Below are positions 33,602 to 43,256 of a stretch of DNA of 64,000 nt, piece after piece. The DNA lies in the NCBI RefSeq assembly GCF_001046635.1, contig NZ_KQ130453.1:377001-441000 (forward strand), in the 5' to 3' direction. Source of the DNA: Novosphingobium barchaimii LL02 (GTDB lineage: Bacteria > Pseudomonadota > Alphaproteobacteria > Sphingomonadales > Sphingomonadaceae). Below the pieces are notes generated by a model. That model searched no databases. It was not told where the DNA came from and worked only from the letters and a program-made list of their open reading frames with translations. The first letter of the stretch is position 1. Every line of letters starts with the position of its first letter. Both the position numbers and the translations under genes were made by a program.

Positions 33602-34654
33602 TCAGTCGAGCATGGTCGCCCGTAACTTGGCGATGTCCTGGTCGGTGAAGCCCAGCGCCTGCTTGAGGTAGCCTTCCGAACCACCATATTGCTTATCGAT
33701 ATAGGCAAAGAACTGCACGAGATGCGAAGCACCGCTTGGCGTGAACAGCGGTTCGGCCTTGTGCGGCTGCCCTTTACCGTCTTTGAAGTAATACTGGACG
33801 ATGAAATTGTTCGGATAGTCCTTGGGGTCTATCTTGGGCATTTCCCACTCGGTACGGCGCAACGCGGTGGAGAGGTGATAGTCCTTGACGATAGTGTCGC
33901 GGTCCACGCCCAATACATCGTAAAGCAGCGCGGTGGCCATGCCGGTGCGGTCCTGCCCGGCCGAGCAGTGGTAGACCACGGCGCCCTCATCCGCGATCAG
34001 CCGGCGGAAAATGGAGCGGAACTGGGGGGCCAGCATCTTTTCCATGCCCATGTAAGCGTTCTCGCCGCCGCCCTTGCTGAAATTCGCCATCAGCGGCTTC
34101 ATCGAATAGTCGTTGGCGATGAACAACGCGCCGGTGCGGTCGTCCAGCAGGTCGGGGGCTACTTCACGCTCTTCCAGCGAGCGCAGGTCGACGACGTTGC
34201 CGATGCCGAGCTGGCCGAGCAGCGCATAGTCCGCCTCGGTCAGCAGTGGCATCGCGCCGGAACGAAATGCCTTGTCCCACTTCACCGTCTTGCCGCTCTT
34301 GGTAACATAGCCGCCGATGTCGCGGAAGTTGCTGCCCTGCTGAAGCGGCAGCACACGTTCGGCAACGACGGTACGATGCGCACCCTTGCCTTCGAGGATG
34401 ACGTAGCGGCGTTCCGTCACCGGGATCGGCAGCGTCAGCTTGCCATCGTTGCTGGCTGCGGCAAAGCGCGTATCACCCTTGTCGAGCAGGGTATCGGCGC
34501 TGATCCACACCGTGACCGGTGCGGTATCCTCGCGGGTCAGCTCGACGGTCTTGTCGTCGATCCGGGTCAGCACGGCCAGCTCGCGCGCCGAGGCCGGCGA
34601 GGCCCCGAGCACGAGGACGGCCGCGATAAGTGCGTTGCAGGTGGTCTTCTTCAT
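33602..34654 (-). CDS. Exported tyrosine-phosphatase-fold phosphatase
   Basis: A 350-residue protein with a signal peptide (MKKTTCNALIAAVLVLGASPASA). A beta-rich N-terminal part of about 80 residues precedes a Y_phosphatase3-type domain with QGSNFRDIGGY and the active-site loop HCSAGQDRTG (Cys230, Arg236). The general-acid Asp probably lies in the NDYSM region. PTP-fold enzymes cleave phosphotyrosine, phosphoinositides or, in some exported members, inositol phosphates. I choose ATG 34654, since the upstream frame overlaps the preceding TBDR gene. It begins 16 bases after that receptor's stop, so the two should be co-expressed and may share a substrate. Confidence 0.85.
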   Translation of the reverse strand: MKKTTCNALIAAVLVLGASPASARELAVLTRIDDKTVELTREDTAPVTVWISADTLLDKGDTRFAAASNDGKLTLPIPVTERRYVILEGKGAHRTVVAERVLPLQQGSNFRDIGGYVTKSGKTVKWDKAFRSGAMPLLTEADYALLGQLGIGNVVDLRSLEEREVAPDLLDDRTGALFIANDYSMKPLMANFSKGGGENAYMGMEKMLAPQFRSIFRRLIADEGAVVYHCSAGQDRTGMATALLYDVLGVDRDTIVKDYHLSTALRRTEWEMPKIDPKDYPNNFIVQYYFKDGKGQPHKAEPLFTPSGASHLVQFFAYIDKQYGGSEGYLKQALGFTDQDIAKLRATMLD

Positions 34655-34670
34655 TTTCAGGTCCTCCCAA

Positions 34671-37220
34671 TCAATAGCTGAAGCGAACGCCGAACAGGTA
34701 GCGCGCACCGATCTGCTCGACTTCCGTCGGGGTTGCGGTGGTGCCCTGGTAGGCGATGTACTTTTCGTTCGTCAGGTTGGCCAGATCAGCGAACAAGGTA
34801 AAGTTCTCGGTCAGCGCATAGCGCAGCGAAACGTCGACGTTCTCGTAGCCCTTCCGGTATTCGCCGCTGCCCAGGCCGCCCAGCGTGTCCAGCCAGTCTG
34901 AGCGCCACTGGTAGCTGACGCGGGCCGAGACGCCATACTTCTCGTAGAAGAGCGAGGCATTGGCGATGGTGTCCGACATGCCCTGGAAGGCGATGTTCTT
35001 CTCGGTGGGGGTGTCGAACTGGCCGTCGAGCAGGGTCAGGTTGCCCTGGAAGCCTAGTCCGTCCAGCGCGCCGGGCAGGAAGTCGAACTGCTTGAGCACG
35101 TTGAATTCAACGCCGTAAAGCTTGCCGCTCCTGCCGTTGTAGGTGCCCGAGAGCAGGTAGTTCGAACGGTCAACGCCGCCGAAGTTGTAGAAGTCGGAAC
35201 CCACCACAGCCTGGGTCTGGTACAGCACATTGTCGACCCAGCGGCTGAAACCGGCGACCGATATCATGCCGTTGCCGGGCAGGTAATATTCGATGCTGGC
35301 ATCCGCGCCCCAGGTATATTCCGGCTTGAGGAAGGGGTTGCCACCGCCGACCGTGCCGGGATTGTTGCTGTCGTTGATCGAGGCGCCGACGCGGATCGCG
35401 CCGTAAGCCGGGCGCGACACGCCGCGCTGGCCCGCAACGCGCAGAACGAGGTTGTCGGTCGCGTCGAATTTCAGGTTGAGGCTGGGGAAGAAGTCGGTCT
35501 TGCTGGTGCGGCGATCAAGCCCTGTATATGCGCCGCCGGCCAGCACCGAGCCGGAATTGTCCAGCACGTAATTCTCGACGCGCAAGCCGCCCACTGCCGT
35601 CAACTTGCCGGTTTCGACCCGCGCCATGGCGTAGCCGGCCAGCGTCTGTTCGCGCTGAAAATAGCGGTCGGTGCCAGGCACGTCGAGGTCCGGGTTGTAG
35701 AGGCCCGCGGTTTGCAGGCGGCCCAGCAGGCTGTCGATGTCCCGGCGCATCGCGACGTTGTCGACGTAGTTGAGCTGAACGCCGAGCGGGAAACCGGTGT
35801 CCCAGGCCTTGTCGGTGACGTAGCTGTTGATGTTGAACGGCTGGCCCACGGCGGCGCCGTTGGCGAGCATCGCCATGTTCGAGATCGACAAGGCGTTGCC
35901 GCTGATGTCGCGGTCGACATAAAGACCGCCGGCGGACAAGGTCAGGTCGCCCATCTGCTTCGAGAGGTCCAGCTTGACGGTGTAGCTGTCGGAAATCGTC
36001 TTCTGGCGGCCGAGCAGAACATAGGCGCCGGCATTGTTCAGGCTGGCCTGGTTGAAGGTACCCGCGACATCGACGATGGGAAAGCGCGGGTCGCTGTTGT
36101 CATATGTCAAGTTGAGGTTGTTCGCGCCGCCGGTCGAGGCCTGGACGAGCGGCAGGAACGTGCTGTTCTCGGTGCGTGCATAGTTGAACTTGAACGAGGC
36201 GTTGAAGCCGTCGTCGCCTTCGTAATCGCCGCCGATGGTGCCGATGTAGTTGCGGTTGCGGTATTCGCCGAAGTTGAAGCTGCCGCGCAGAGGCACGCCG
36301 GTCAGGGTGCCGCTGTCCTGCGTGCGGGTGCCGCCGGTAGCGCGGTCCAGGCGGAATTCGTACTGGTTGCGCTGTTCGTTGTCGTTGAATTCCGAGAAGA
36401 TCGCCTTGGCGTAGATGCGCTTGCCTGCTTCCGGCTGATACTCCACGCCGGCGAAAAGGCCGTTGTTCCAGCGCTCGATTTCATATTGGCGAACGTCGAA
36501 TTCGGTCGGCCCGTTGGCGTCGTATGCACCAACTTCGCGGTTGTCGGTCAGCTGCTTGCGGCGGTAGTGCGAACCGCCGACGACGAAACCGAAAGTGTCG
36601 TTCGACCATGAAAGGCGCAGCGAGCCCTGCCGCTGTTCGCCTTTGCCCAGGTCCATGAAGCCATAGCCCGCATCGCCCGAGACGTGCAGGCCCTTTTGCT
36701 CCATCGGCGAATAGGTCTTGAGGTCGATCGTGGCGACGACCGCATCGGCCTGGAGGTTGGAGGTGAGCGACTTGTTGACCACCATCTGCGAGAGCAGCAC
36801 GGCCGGGATTGCGTCGAAGCGGAAGGCGCGGGTGTCGCCGCCTTCGTCGACGCCGACCATGGGTACGCCGTCGATGCTTACCGAGGTCCAGCGGTTGGGC
36901 GCGCCGCGCACCTGGATGTAACGCTCCTGCCCCTGATCGCGCTGCACCGCGACGGCCGGCAGGCGGGAAAGCGCGGCGGCGGCGTTCTGATCGGGGAAAC
37001 GGCCGACCGCGTCGGAAGCGGCGATGTCGGAGAGGTTGTCGGCGCGGCGCTTGGCCGAAATCGAATCCTGCTGTGCCGAGACGATCGAGCCGGTGACGAC
37101 GATGTCTTCGCCGACGTTATCTTCCTCGTCGGCGTGGGCGACGGCGGTGGTGGCGAAGGCGGCGGCGAAAGCGCCTGCAAGCGCAGTGGAGTGCAGGAAA
37201 GCGGACATAGGCAGTTTCAC
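34671..37220 (-). CDS. TonB-dependent receptor paired with phosphatase
   Basis: An 849-residue outer-membrane receptor. The signal peptide ends near AVAHA; the TonB-box-like DIVVTGSIVSAQQDS and the plug (VGRFPDQNAAAALSRLPAVAVQRDQGQERYIQVRGAPNRW) follow. The barrel ends in an aromatic residue (ARYLFGVRFSY). The start is a GTG at 37220 preceded by GGGGAAAT; an in-frame ATG four codons later is the alternative. Receptors of this subclass in sphingomonads and Caulobacter often import glycans or phosphorylated ligands. The adjacent exported phosphatase suggests a phosphoester such as an inositol phosphate, but no receptor motif defines the ligand. Confidence 0.87.
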   Translation of the reverse strand: MKLPMSAFLHSTALAGAFAAAFATTAVAHADEEDNVGEDIVVTGSIVSAQQDSISAKRRADNLSDIAASDAVGRFPDQNAAAALSRLPAVAVQRDQGQERYIQVRGAPNRWTSVSIDGVPMVGVDEGGDTRAFRFDAIPAVLLSQMVVNKSLTSNLQADAVVATIDLKTYSPMEQKGLHVSGDAGYGFMDLGKGEQRQGSLRLSWSNDTFGFVVGGSHYRRKQLTDNREVGAYDANGPTEFDVRQYEIERWNNGLFAGVEYQPEAGKRIYAKAIFSEFNDNEQRNQYEFRLDRATGGTRTQDSGTLTGVPLRGSFNFGEYRNRNYIGTIGGDYEGDDGFNASFKFNYARTENSTFLPLVQASTGGANNLNLTYDNSDPRFPIVDVAGTFNQASLNNAGAYVLLGRQKTISDSYTVKLDLSKQMGDLTLSAGGLYVDRDISGNALSISNMAMLANGAAVGQPFNINSYVTDKAWDTGFPLGVQLNYVDNVAMRRDIDSLLGRLQTAGLYNPDLDVPGTDRYFQREQTLAGYAMARVETGKLTAVGGLRVENYVLDNSGSVLAGGAYTGLDRRTSKTDFFPSLNLKFDATDNLVLRVAGQRGVSRPAYGAIRVGASINDSNNPGTVGGGNPFLKPEYTWGADASIEYYLPGNGMISVAGFSRWVDNVLYQTQAVVGSDFYNFGGVDRSNYLLSGTYNGRSGKLYGVEFNVLKQFDFLPGALDGLGFQGNLTLLDGQFDTPTEKNIAFQGMSDTIANASLFYEKYGVSARVSYQWRSDWLDTLGGLGSGEYRKGYENVDVSLRYALTENFTLFADLANLTNEKYIAYQGTTATPTEVEQIGARYLFGVRFSY

Positions 37221-37402
37221 AATGATTTCCCCCGATTGGATGAGGGGCCGCTAGAACGCTTGTATGTATGTATGGTGACACTATGGACGGTTTTGAATGC
37301 GGGCAAGAGGCGCGCAGTATTGCTCGATTGTGACGCGGTAGTCTGCTAGGCCGTGCGAAGCGATCGGGTGCGCCGCCGTTCGTAAAATCTCGGGAAAGCG
37401 TA

Positions 37403-38593
37403 ATGCCTTCGTCATATGATCGACTTGTCGCCACGGTTCACAAGCAGTGGGAGGAGCAGGGGGGGGCGGCAATGTCGGTCCGCCGGATCAGCGTTGCGGC
37501 CGGGGTTCCGGTATCGTCGATCTATCATCATTTCGAATCTATGGAACACTTGTTGGTAGCGGCGCAGCAGGCGCAGCTGGTCCGGGCGAGGGCTTGGTGC
37601 AAGGGATTGCTGGCGGAGGCGGAGGGGCTGCCGGGCTGTCCCGAGTCGTTCGCGGGATTCTTCGCCGAAGCTGTAGACGACTGGGCGATCCGTCAGCGTG
37701 ACCTTGCCTTCGCCTGGCGCGAATGCCGGCTGCTGGCAGGGGGCAATACTCTTTTCGATGCTGCGGGGCATGAGTGGGAACAGCTTTGGGCGTGGTTCTG
37801 GCAAGAGGCGGGCGAGCAATTCGCGTTGGGCGAGTTCGCCGGAGTTGCGGACCGCATGTTCGAAAACGAGAGCTTCCTGCATATGATCCGCTGGCGCCGG
37901 CTGGTCGATCGTGCCGGGCTGGACGAGACGGCGCGCACGCTGGGCGCGCTGGTCTGCCGCAAACCGGTGCCGCCCGCGCCGTGGCGTGAATTCGCGCGTG
38001 AGGAGGCTATCCGCTCCATGCCCACGCTGCTCCAGCGCGATCCCATGGCGGCGCAGATCGTCACCGCCGCAGCGGAATTGATCGACACCAGCGGCGTTGC
38101 CAGCCTGACCCACCGCATGGTTGCCGAGCGTGCGGGGCTGACGCTGGGCATGGTCTCGCACAAGTTCAAGACCAAATCCGCGCTGATCGAAGCGGCGTTC
38201 GAAGGGCTCTATAGCGCCAATGTGGAACGGATGCAGGCGGGCCCCGGCGGGGGGGCGATCCACGGTGCGCAGGACGTGGTAAGCGGCATCATCCAACTGC
38301 TGCGCACGGGCACCAGCGCGCGCGGCAGCAACGAGCTGTTCGTTGCGGTGGCGCGCGATGCCTCGCTGCGCCAGTTCGGCCTCCAACTGCGCTACCTTCG
38401 CGGGCGCACGTCGCGCAGCACATTGCAGGGCCTGCTGGGGCCGGACCGGGCCGTGGGCATTGTGGAAGCGGCGCTGTTCTCGGGCTTCACGGCCTCGCTC
38501 ATCAGGAGCCGCGCCGAGGCGGGGTCGAGGCAGCCGGAGGAGGAGGCCATTCGCCGTGAACTGGAGTGCGTGATCGCCTTGATGGGCGCTTGA
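37403..38593 (+). CDS. Tandem TetR-type regulator with two DNA-binding domains
   Basis: A 396-residue protein with two TetR-like units in series. The first helix-turn-helix is at about residues 25-58 (SVRRISVAAGVPVSSIYHHFESMEHLLVAA) and the second at about 232-268 (SLTHRMVAERAGLTLGMVSHKFKTKSALIEAAF). Each is followed by a helical ligand-binding-type domain; the first contains conspicuous Trp residues (WEQLWAWFWQEAGEQ). Normal TetR proteins are about 200 residues and bind as dimers, so this protein may act as a pseudo-dimer with unequal halves. It is divergent from the TBDR-phosphatase pair with 182 bases between, so that unit is its likely target. Confidence 0.82.
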   Translation: MPSSYDRLVATVHKQWEEQGGAAMSVRRISVAAGVPVSSIYHHFESMEHLLVAAQQAQLVRARAWCKGLLAEAEGLPGCPESFAGFFAEAVDDWAIRQRDLAFAWRECRLLAGGNTLFDAAGHEWEQLWAWFWQEAGEQFALGEFAGVADRMFENESFLHMIRWRRLVDRAGLDETARTLGALVCRKPVPPAPWREFAREEAIRSMPTLLQRDPMAAQIVTAAAELIDTSGVASLTHRMVAERAGLTLGMVSHKFKTKSALIEAAFEGLYSANVERMQAGPGGGAIHGAQDVVSGIIQLLRTGTSARGSNELFVAVARDASLRQFGLQLRYLRGRTSRSTLQGLLGPDRAVGIVEAALFSGFTASLIRSRAEAGSRQPEEEAIRRELECVIALMGA

Positions 38594-38609
38594 ATCTGGC
38601 GCGTCGCTG

Positions 38610-40475
38610 TCACTGAATCCAGCGCGGCTGAGTTTTCGCGGTCACTTCCGTAACAGGGCGGTCGAGGTCGGCGCCGTGTTTCGGGTCCTTCGCCGTATCG
38701 GGGTCTACGAAGCCGTAGAAGACACCTTGCGAAAGCGAGGCGCCTCGCTGTTCTACATCGCCGATCACTTGCGCGGTACCGGACAGCACGATGCCTTTCT
38801 CGTACTCACCGATGGCCAGCATCGAGGTGCGCGCGGCGGCGGCGTCTCGCAGGACGGTGTCACCGCGCAGCACGGTCAGGCCTGCCACCACGGCATTGTC
38901 CTGCACCCGCGCCCGGTCGAGAACGACGGCGTGGTCCTCGATCCGCGCCTTCCCGGTGACGGTGCCCGAGATCACACGCGCATAGGGACCGACATAAGCG
39001 CTGGCGGCCACCTGCGCGTTCGGTCCGACCCAGCCGCCGCCGTTCGCGTGACGATGGCCGCCGGGGATCGCCGCGGGCGCGCCGGGCTGGTAGCGTTCGG
39101 GCATGGCGCCCTCGAACTGAGCCATCCACGGGTAGCGGTAGATCGAATACCAGGGTTGGTCCCAGCGAATCTGCTGCATCTGCGACGGCGCCGCCATGAC
39201 CATAAGGAACAGCCCGGTGTCGCCTGGCTGCAAGGCGATCGAGGCTTCGGCCTTGGCGCCGCGTTGCAGCGGGGCGTAGCGGCTCTTGCCGTCCGCGCCT
39301 ACTGCCACGAGGCCCCAGCGCCAGTCCGATGACGGCGGGGGGATCGTGGAAGGCTCGTCGGCGAGGCCGGGTAAGGAGGCAGCGGCGCTGGCCTGCTGCA
39401 CCATGCCTCGGAACGTCACGGTTACGCGGCTGCTGCCCGCATCGGGATAGAGCTTGACCATGTTGTATCCCCAGCGCTGCGGCGCCCACATCCCGGGGAC
39501 GGCGAAGCGCCGTTTGGGCAGGTCAATGGGATCCAGCACCGTGGCGGAGAGGATGCCGGCGTCGGTGGTCTGGTGGTATGTGCCGTAGTTCTTGCGGAAG
39601 ACGGCGCCCTGGTCCGAGCCGTCCGGGTTGGTGTAATCCCAGTTGGCGTTGTGCAACGCCCAGTCGCCGAAGGCGTCATTGAGCTGTGACTGGCTCCAGC
39701 CCATGTTCTGCTTCAGGACGCTGATCGGATCGGCGGTAAGGTGCGAGGGGTCGGCGGTGCCGGGCGCCTTGCGCCAGATGTCGTTGATCGCCTCGAAACC
39801 GTGCTTGTCCTTGATGTATTCCAGGAACTGCCAGTTGCAGTAGCGCGATCGCGTCGAGCCGTAATAGAGGTGCGGGTACTGCTTGAGCAGGACCGAGCAA
39901 TGGGTGTTCTCGCGGAATTCCGGCAGCTGGACGGTCATCCAGTTGGCGTGGCTCTCGAACAGCCAGCCGGTGAAGGGCGAGTCCATGAGGTGGCCGGTGG
40001 CGGCCTGCAGGGCGTGGGTCAGTTCATGCGCCAGCCCGAAACGGTCTCTCAACGCGCCGGGGCCGATCCACATGCCCATATGGCCGAGTTGATCGGTGCC
40101 GCCGGTCAGCCCGTAATCGACTCCGATATAGGCGTTGACCTTGAACTTCGTGGCGGAGCCGCAGTGGGGTTCGGGGAAGTGCAGGGTGCCAATGAAATAG
40201 TCCCACACATATTCGAGGTGTTTCACCGCGCCTTGCGCATCCGCCTGGGTGACGGTGCCCGGCTTCCAGTGCAGCGCGAAATGGGCGCTCTGCATCTGCA
40301 GAGGCAGGGCGGAGTTGACCGCGTCGGAAGGGTCGGTGTCCGCCACGGCCCATGGTCCGGCCATGCAGGCTTGGTCGGAGGGGGCAGCGGGGGCCTCAGG
40401 CACCGGTACGGCGATCGCCGTGCCGGGTAGGACGGGGAGCAGCGCCAGCGCCGATGCCTGAAGGAGGGCCTTCAT
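38610..40475 (-). CDS. Secreted DUF6055/Svx-like HExxH protein with hexapeptide-repeat tail
   Basis: A 621-residue exported protein. After a signal peptide (MKALLQASALALLPVLPGTAIA), an N-terminal domain holds a zinc-protease motif, AHELTHALQ (His150, Glu151, His154). ESHANW about 20 residues on may supply a third ligand. This fits the DUF6055 family that includes the plant-pathogen secreted factors Svx/AvrXca, as I recall. The C-terminal part (about 495-590) shows left-handed beta-helix-type repeats: WVGPNAQVAASAYVGPYARV, ISGTVTGKARIEDHAVVL and so on. It is the last gene of a leftward S9-DUF5695-DUF6055 unit behind the 45709 operator. A role in cutting plant cell-wall protein is inferred. Confidence 0.75.
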   Translation of the reverse strand: MKALLQASALALLPVLPGTAIAVPVPEAPAAPSDQACMAGPWAVADTDPSDAVNSALPLQMQSAHFALHWKPGTVTQADAQGAVKHLEYVWDYFIGTLHFPEPHCGSATKFKVNAYIGVDYGLTGGTDQLGHMGMWIGPGALRDRFGLAHELTHALQAATGHLMDSPFTGWLFESHANWMTVQLPEFRENTHCSVLLKQYPHLYYGSTRSRYCNWQFLEYIKDKHGFEAINDIWRKAPGTADPSHLTADPISVLKQNMGWSQSQLNDAFGDWALHNANWDYTNPDGSDQGAVFRKNYGTYHQTTDAGILSATVLDPIDLPKRRFAVPGMWAPQRWGYNMVKLYPDAGSSRVTVTFRGMVQQASAAASLPGLADEPSTIPPPSSDWRWGLVAVGADGKSRYAPLQRGAKAEASIALQPGDTGLFLMVMAAPSQMQQIRWDQPWYSIYRYPWMAQFEGAMPERYQPGAPAAIPGGHRHANGGGWVGPNAQVAASAYVGPYARVISGTVTGKARIEDHAVVLDRARVQDNAVVAGLTVLRGDTVLRDAAAARTSMLAIGEYEKGIVLSGTAQVIGDVEQRGASLSQGVFYGFVDPDTAKDPKHGADLDRPVTEVTAKTQPRWIQ

Positions 40476-40476
40476 G

Positions 40477-43233
40477 TCAGCGCGGGCTGAGCGTGACGGT
40501 GGTGACGCCGCCTGTCAGCGGGATCGCATAGCCGCCGCGATCCGCCGTGCCGGTTTGCGTGGTGTAGGCGCGGGCGCCCTGCGTGGTGGTTTCGAACAGC
40601 AGCCGCGCGGTTGGCGCGGTATCGCTGGCGGGGTCGAGGGTTAGCACGACCTTGCCGGTCTTCGTATCGTACTGCGCGCTCTGGATGCGGCCCGCCTCGA
40701 GCGTGATCCACAGGCCTGCGGGAGCCACGAACAGACGGCGGCGAGCGCCGTCCTTCGGGGCCATGGTAATTTGCGAACCCTTGGTCTTGAGGTCTCCGCC
40801 AAAGCCCAGCCAGCCCAGCTGCGCATCGTTGACCATGTAGCTGGCCGAGGTGATCGCATGGCCGTAGAAGCCCATGCCGTAATCTCCGGTGATGACGTCC
40901 CACTTCATCATGTCTGGCCAGGAATGGAACGCGGCCGAGCCGAAGCCTTCCTGATCGATGTTGGTCACGCCGCCCATCATGCCGCCGTAGGCCACCCGCA
41001 GCAGGTGCAGGTCGGTTGGGTTCTGGCGATAGGCGTCGAACAGCGGAACGGCGTTCAGCGCCGAGCCGTAGTGGTGGATCTGGCGCTCGATGCGCGAGAC
41101 CTTGCCGCCGTACAGGAAGTCCCAGTAGCGGCGGGCATTGCCGTTGTAGCCCCAGCTGGGGATCGTGGGGTCATAGCCCAGGATTACTTCGCGGGTCACG
41201 TCTGCCTGCGGCTGGTAGTTGAAATAGCGCATCCACGCATAGACTTCCGGCTGGCCGGTGGAATCCCATGCCATCTCGCTGCCGAAGGGGAATTTCAGCG
41301 TGCGCCAGTGATCGGCGCGGCCTTTCATCAGGCCTTCCATCTTGGTGGCTTCGGCGGTCAGGCCCTCGCGCTTGAGGTCCTTGAGGATGTCGAGGAAGAT
41401 GTCCCCCTCCATCTGTCCGAACTGTGCGTAATAAGGCGCATCGCGCATCATCGCCGCAGAGGTACGATAGGCCCACTCAAGGTAGAACTTCCAGTCGTGC
41501 TGCTTGACCAGCCCCTGGTTGTCGCGCGCAAGGCGGTAGAGCACCCAGTGCCCGATCGCTACGTGGGGATAGTTGTAAGACCGGCCCAGATCGTCCGAAT
41601 CCTTCTTCGACCATGCGGTCCAGTTCTTCCAGTTGATCTTGGGGTCGTAGTAGTCCGGGAATTCCTTGGGGTCGTAGTAGAACAGGCTTTTCTTGACCGC
41701 GCCGGCCTGCGGACCTTCGGCGACCTGGAGGTGGCCGATGACGGTCTCGTTGACGAGGCGTTCCAGTTTGGCGACTTCCTCGGCATTCGGGTTGTCGAGC
41801 TGCTTGATGGCGGCTGCCACCCACGATCCTGCGCCGCCTTCGTCGCTCATGCCCGAAACCCAGACGCGGCCGTCCTGCGTCAGGATCTTGTTGTCCTCGC
41901 GGTCGTAGGACAGGATCGCGGGGGAGCGATGGAACGGATCGTCCTTACCTTCGAACCACTGCTTCGTGGTGGTGAAGTTGCCGATATCGGCCATGACCTG
42001 ATCGAGCGGCTTGGTGATGTAATAGCTCACCGTCTGCTTCTGGCCGTCGGCATAAGTGACGGTCAGGCGGGCCTGGCCCCAGCCGCTGGCCTTCACTTGA
42101 TAGCGCGCCCAGCCGTTCCCGGCCTTTTCGGTGGTCGCGGTCAGCGCGCCCAGCGGGAAGGACTCGATCTTCGCGACTTTGCTTGGCGTCTTGAGGAAGA
42201 GGCTGGCGGTCTGGTCGGTGGGGACCACGTAGCCGGGAATGCCGACTGCGACGGGGCGCTTGTTGGCGACTAGCGTGTCCTCGATCGCACGCACGCTGGG
42301 CGATGTCACGAAGCGCAGGCCGATTGTGCGGCTTTCGCCGGGGGCCAGGGTGATGCTGGTCGCCTCGTTCCACTGCTGGCCGGCCTTGGCCCATTCCTTC
42401 TCGGCAAAGCCCTTGCTGGCGACGGTCCAGTCGTAGAAACCCTCGGACACCTGCGTGCGCGGGCTGCGGTCGGTGAAGATATCGTCCTTGGGCGCGGCGC
42501 GCTTTTCCAGAACCGGGCGATAGGCTTCGAGAGGGGTGCCCGTTTCGGGCAGGACCAGCAGCGCCGGGCCTTGCCCGTTCAGGCGGGTGACCTGAAGGTA
42601 GCCTGCATCACGGCCGATGTACGGGTCGACGAAGCTGGCCTGCGCGTGCGCCTGGTCCAGATCGCGGTCGAGGATGATGTTGTCGAACACCATCGGCATG
42701 CCTAGGCCGCCGATCTCGACGGCAGCATCGGAGGTGTTGACCAGCGTGAAGCGCATCGCCAGCACGCCATGGTCGTTGACCCAGCGGCGCTCCACGCGCA
42801 GCGGCACCGAACTACCCATCGAGGCGGTGATGTCGGCAGCGGCAAGCACGTCGGCGCCGGCTGGAAGTGCGGTGATCTGCTTGCGCGCATGAGCGGAGGA
42901 GAAGTCCTGCCACTCGGACCCGGCAGTCTTCAGACGAATGTGGATGTCGCCGATGTGGACATAGCCATCGCCTGCGCGCTCTGCCTCGCGCGATGCGGGC
43001 ACAAAGTCGAATGCGGCGTCGCCGGTAGGGGAAAGGTGGGCAAGGGTCTGGGTGTCGGCGCGCAGGGCAAGGTCGAATGTCGGCGTTTTCATGGCCGTAG
43101 TCTGGATCGGCGCGAATACCGGCTTGGGCTTTTCGGCGCCGTCTTCGGCTTGGGCTGCAGTCATCGGCAGCATGGCCGGAACAGCGGCCAGCATCAATGC
43201 GACAAGGGGCAAGGGCTTCAGGAGACGCTTCAT
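40477..43233 (-). CDS. DUF5695-like secreted protein, probable carbohydrate-active enzyme
   Basis: A 918-residue exported protein. The signal peptide is MKRLLKPLPLVALMLAAVPAMLPMTAAQA. The N-terminal 350 residues are beta-rich, and residues about 450-800 look like an alpha/alpha toroid, with repeated Trp/Tyr-rich helices (WKNWTAWSKKDSDDLGRSYNYPHVAIGHWVLYRL, YAWMRYFNYQP). A beta C-terminal domain follows. This resembles DUF5695 proteins of glycan loci, whose activity is not known to me. The ATG at 43233 is chosen over a frame start at 43248 because the signal peptide begins there. It lies between a peptidase and an HExxH protein in one unit, with two bases to the next gene. Confidence 0.7.
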   Translation of the reverse strand: MKRLLKPLPLVALMLAAVPAMLPMTAAQAEDGAEKPKPVFAPIQTTAMKTPTFDLALRADTQTLAHLSPTGDAAFDFVPASREAERAGDGYVHIGDIHIRLKTAGSEWQDFSSAHARKQITALPAGADVLAAADITASMGSSVPLRVERRWVNDHGVLAMRFTLVNTSDAAVEIGGLGMPMVFDNIILDRDLDQAHAQASFVDPYIGRDAGYLQVTRLNGQGPALLVLPETGTPLEAYRPVLEKRAAPKDDIFTDRSPRTQVSEGFYDWTVASKGFAEKEWAKAGQQWNEATSITLAPGESRTIGLRFVTSPSVRAIEDTLVANKRPVAVGIPGYVVPTDQTASLFLKTPSKVAKIESFPLGALTATTEKAGNGWARYQVKASGWGQARLTVTYADGQKQTVSYYITKPLDQVMADIGNFTTTKQWFEGKDDPFHRSPAILSYDREDNKILTQDGRVWVSGMSDEGGAGSWVAAAIKQLDNPNAEEVAKLERLVNETVIGHLQVAEGPQAGAVKKSLFYYDPKEFPDYYDPKINWKNWTAWSKKDSDDLGRSYNYPHVAIGHWVLYRLARDNQGLVKQHDWKFYLEWAYRTSAAMMRDAPYYAQFGQMEGDIFLDILKDLKREGLTAEATKMEGLMKGRADHWRTLKFPFGSEMAWDSTGQPEVYAWMRYFNYQPQADVTREVILGYDPTIPSWGYNGNARRYWDFLYGGKVSRIERQIHHYGSALNAVPLFDAYRQNPTDLHLLRVAYGGMMGGVTNIDQEGFGSAAFHSWPDMMKWDVITGDYGMGFYGHAITSASYMVNDAQLGWLGFGGDLKTKGSQITMAPKDGARRRLFVAPAGLWITLEAGRIQSAQYDTKTGKVVLTLDPASDTAPTARLLFETTTQGARAYTTQTGTADRGGYAIPLTGGVTTVTLSPR

Positions 43234-43256
43234 TTCAGATCCTCGCACGCAAGATT

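Noticed and set aside
37261-37274. TGTATGTATGTATG tandem repeat considered as a repeat array or CRISPR-like element
   Set aside because: It is only three and a half copies of a four-base word, too short to support a repeat array; it is at most part of a promoter region.
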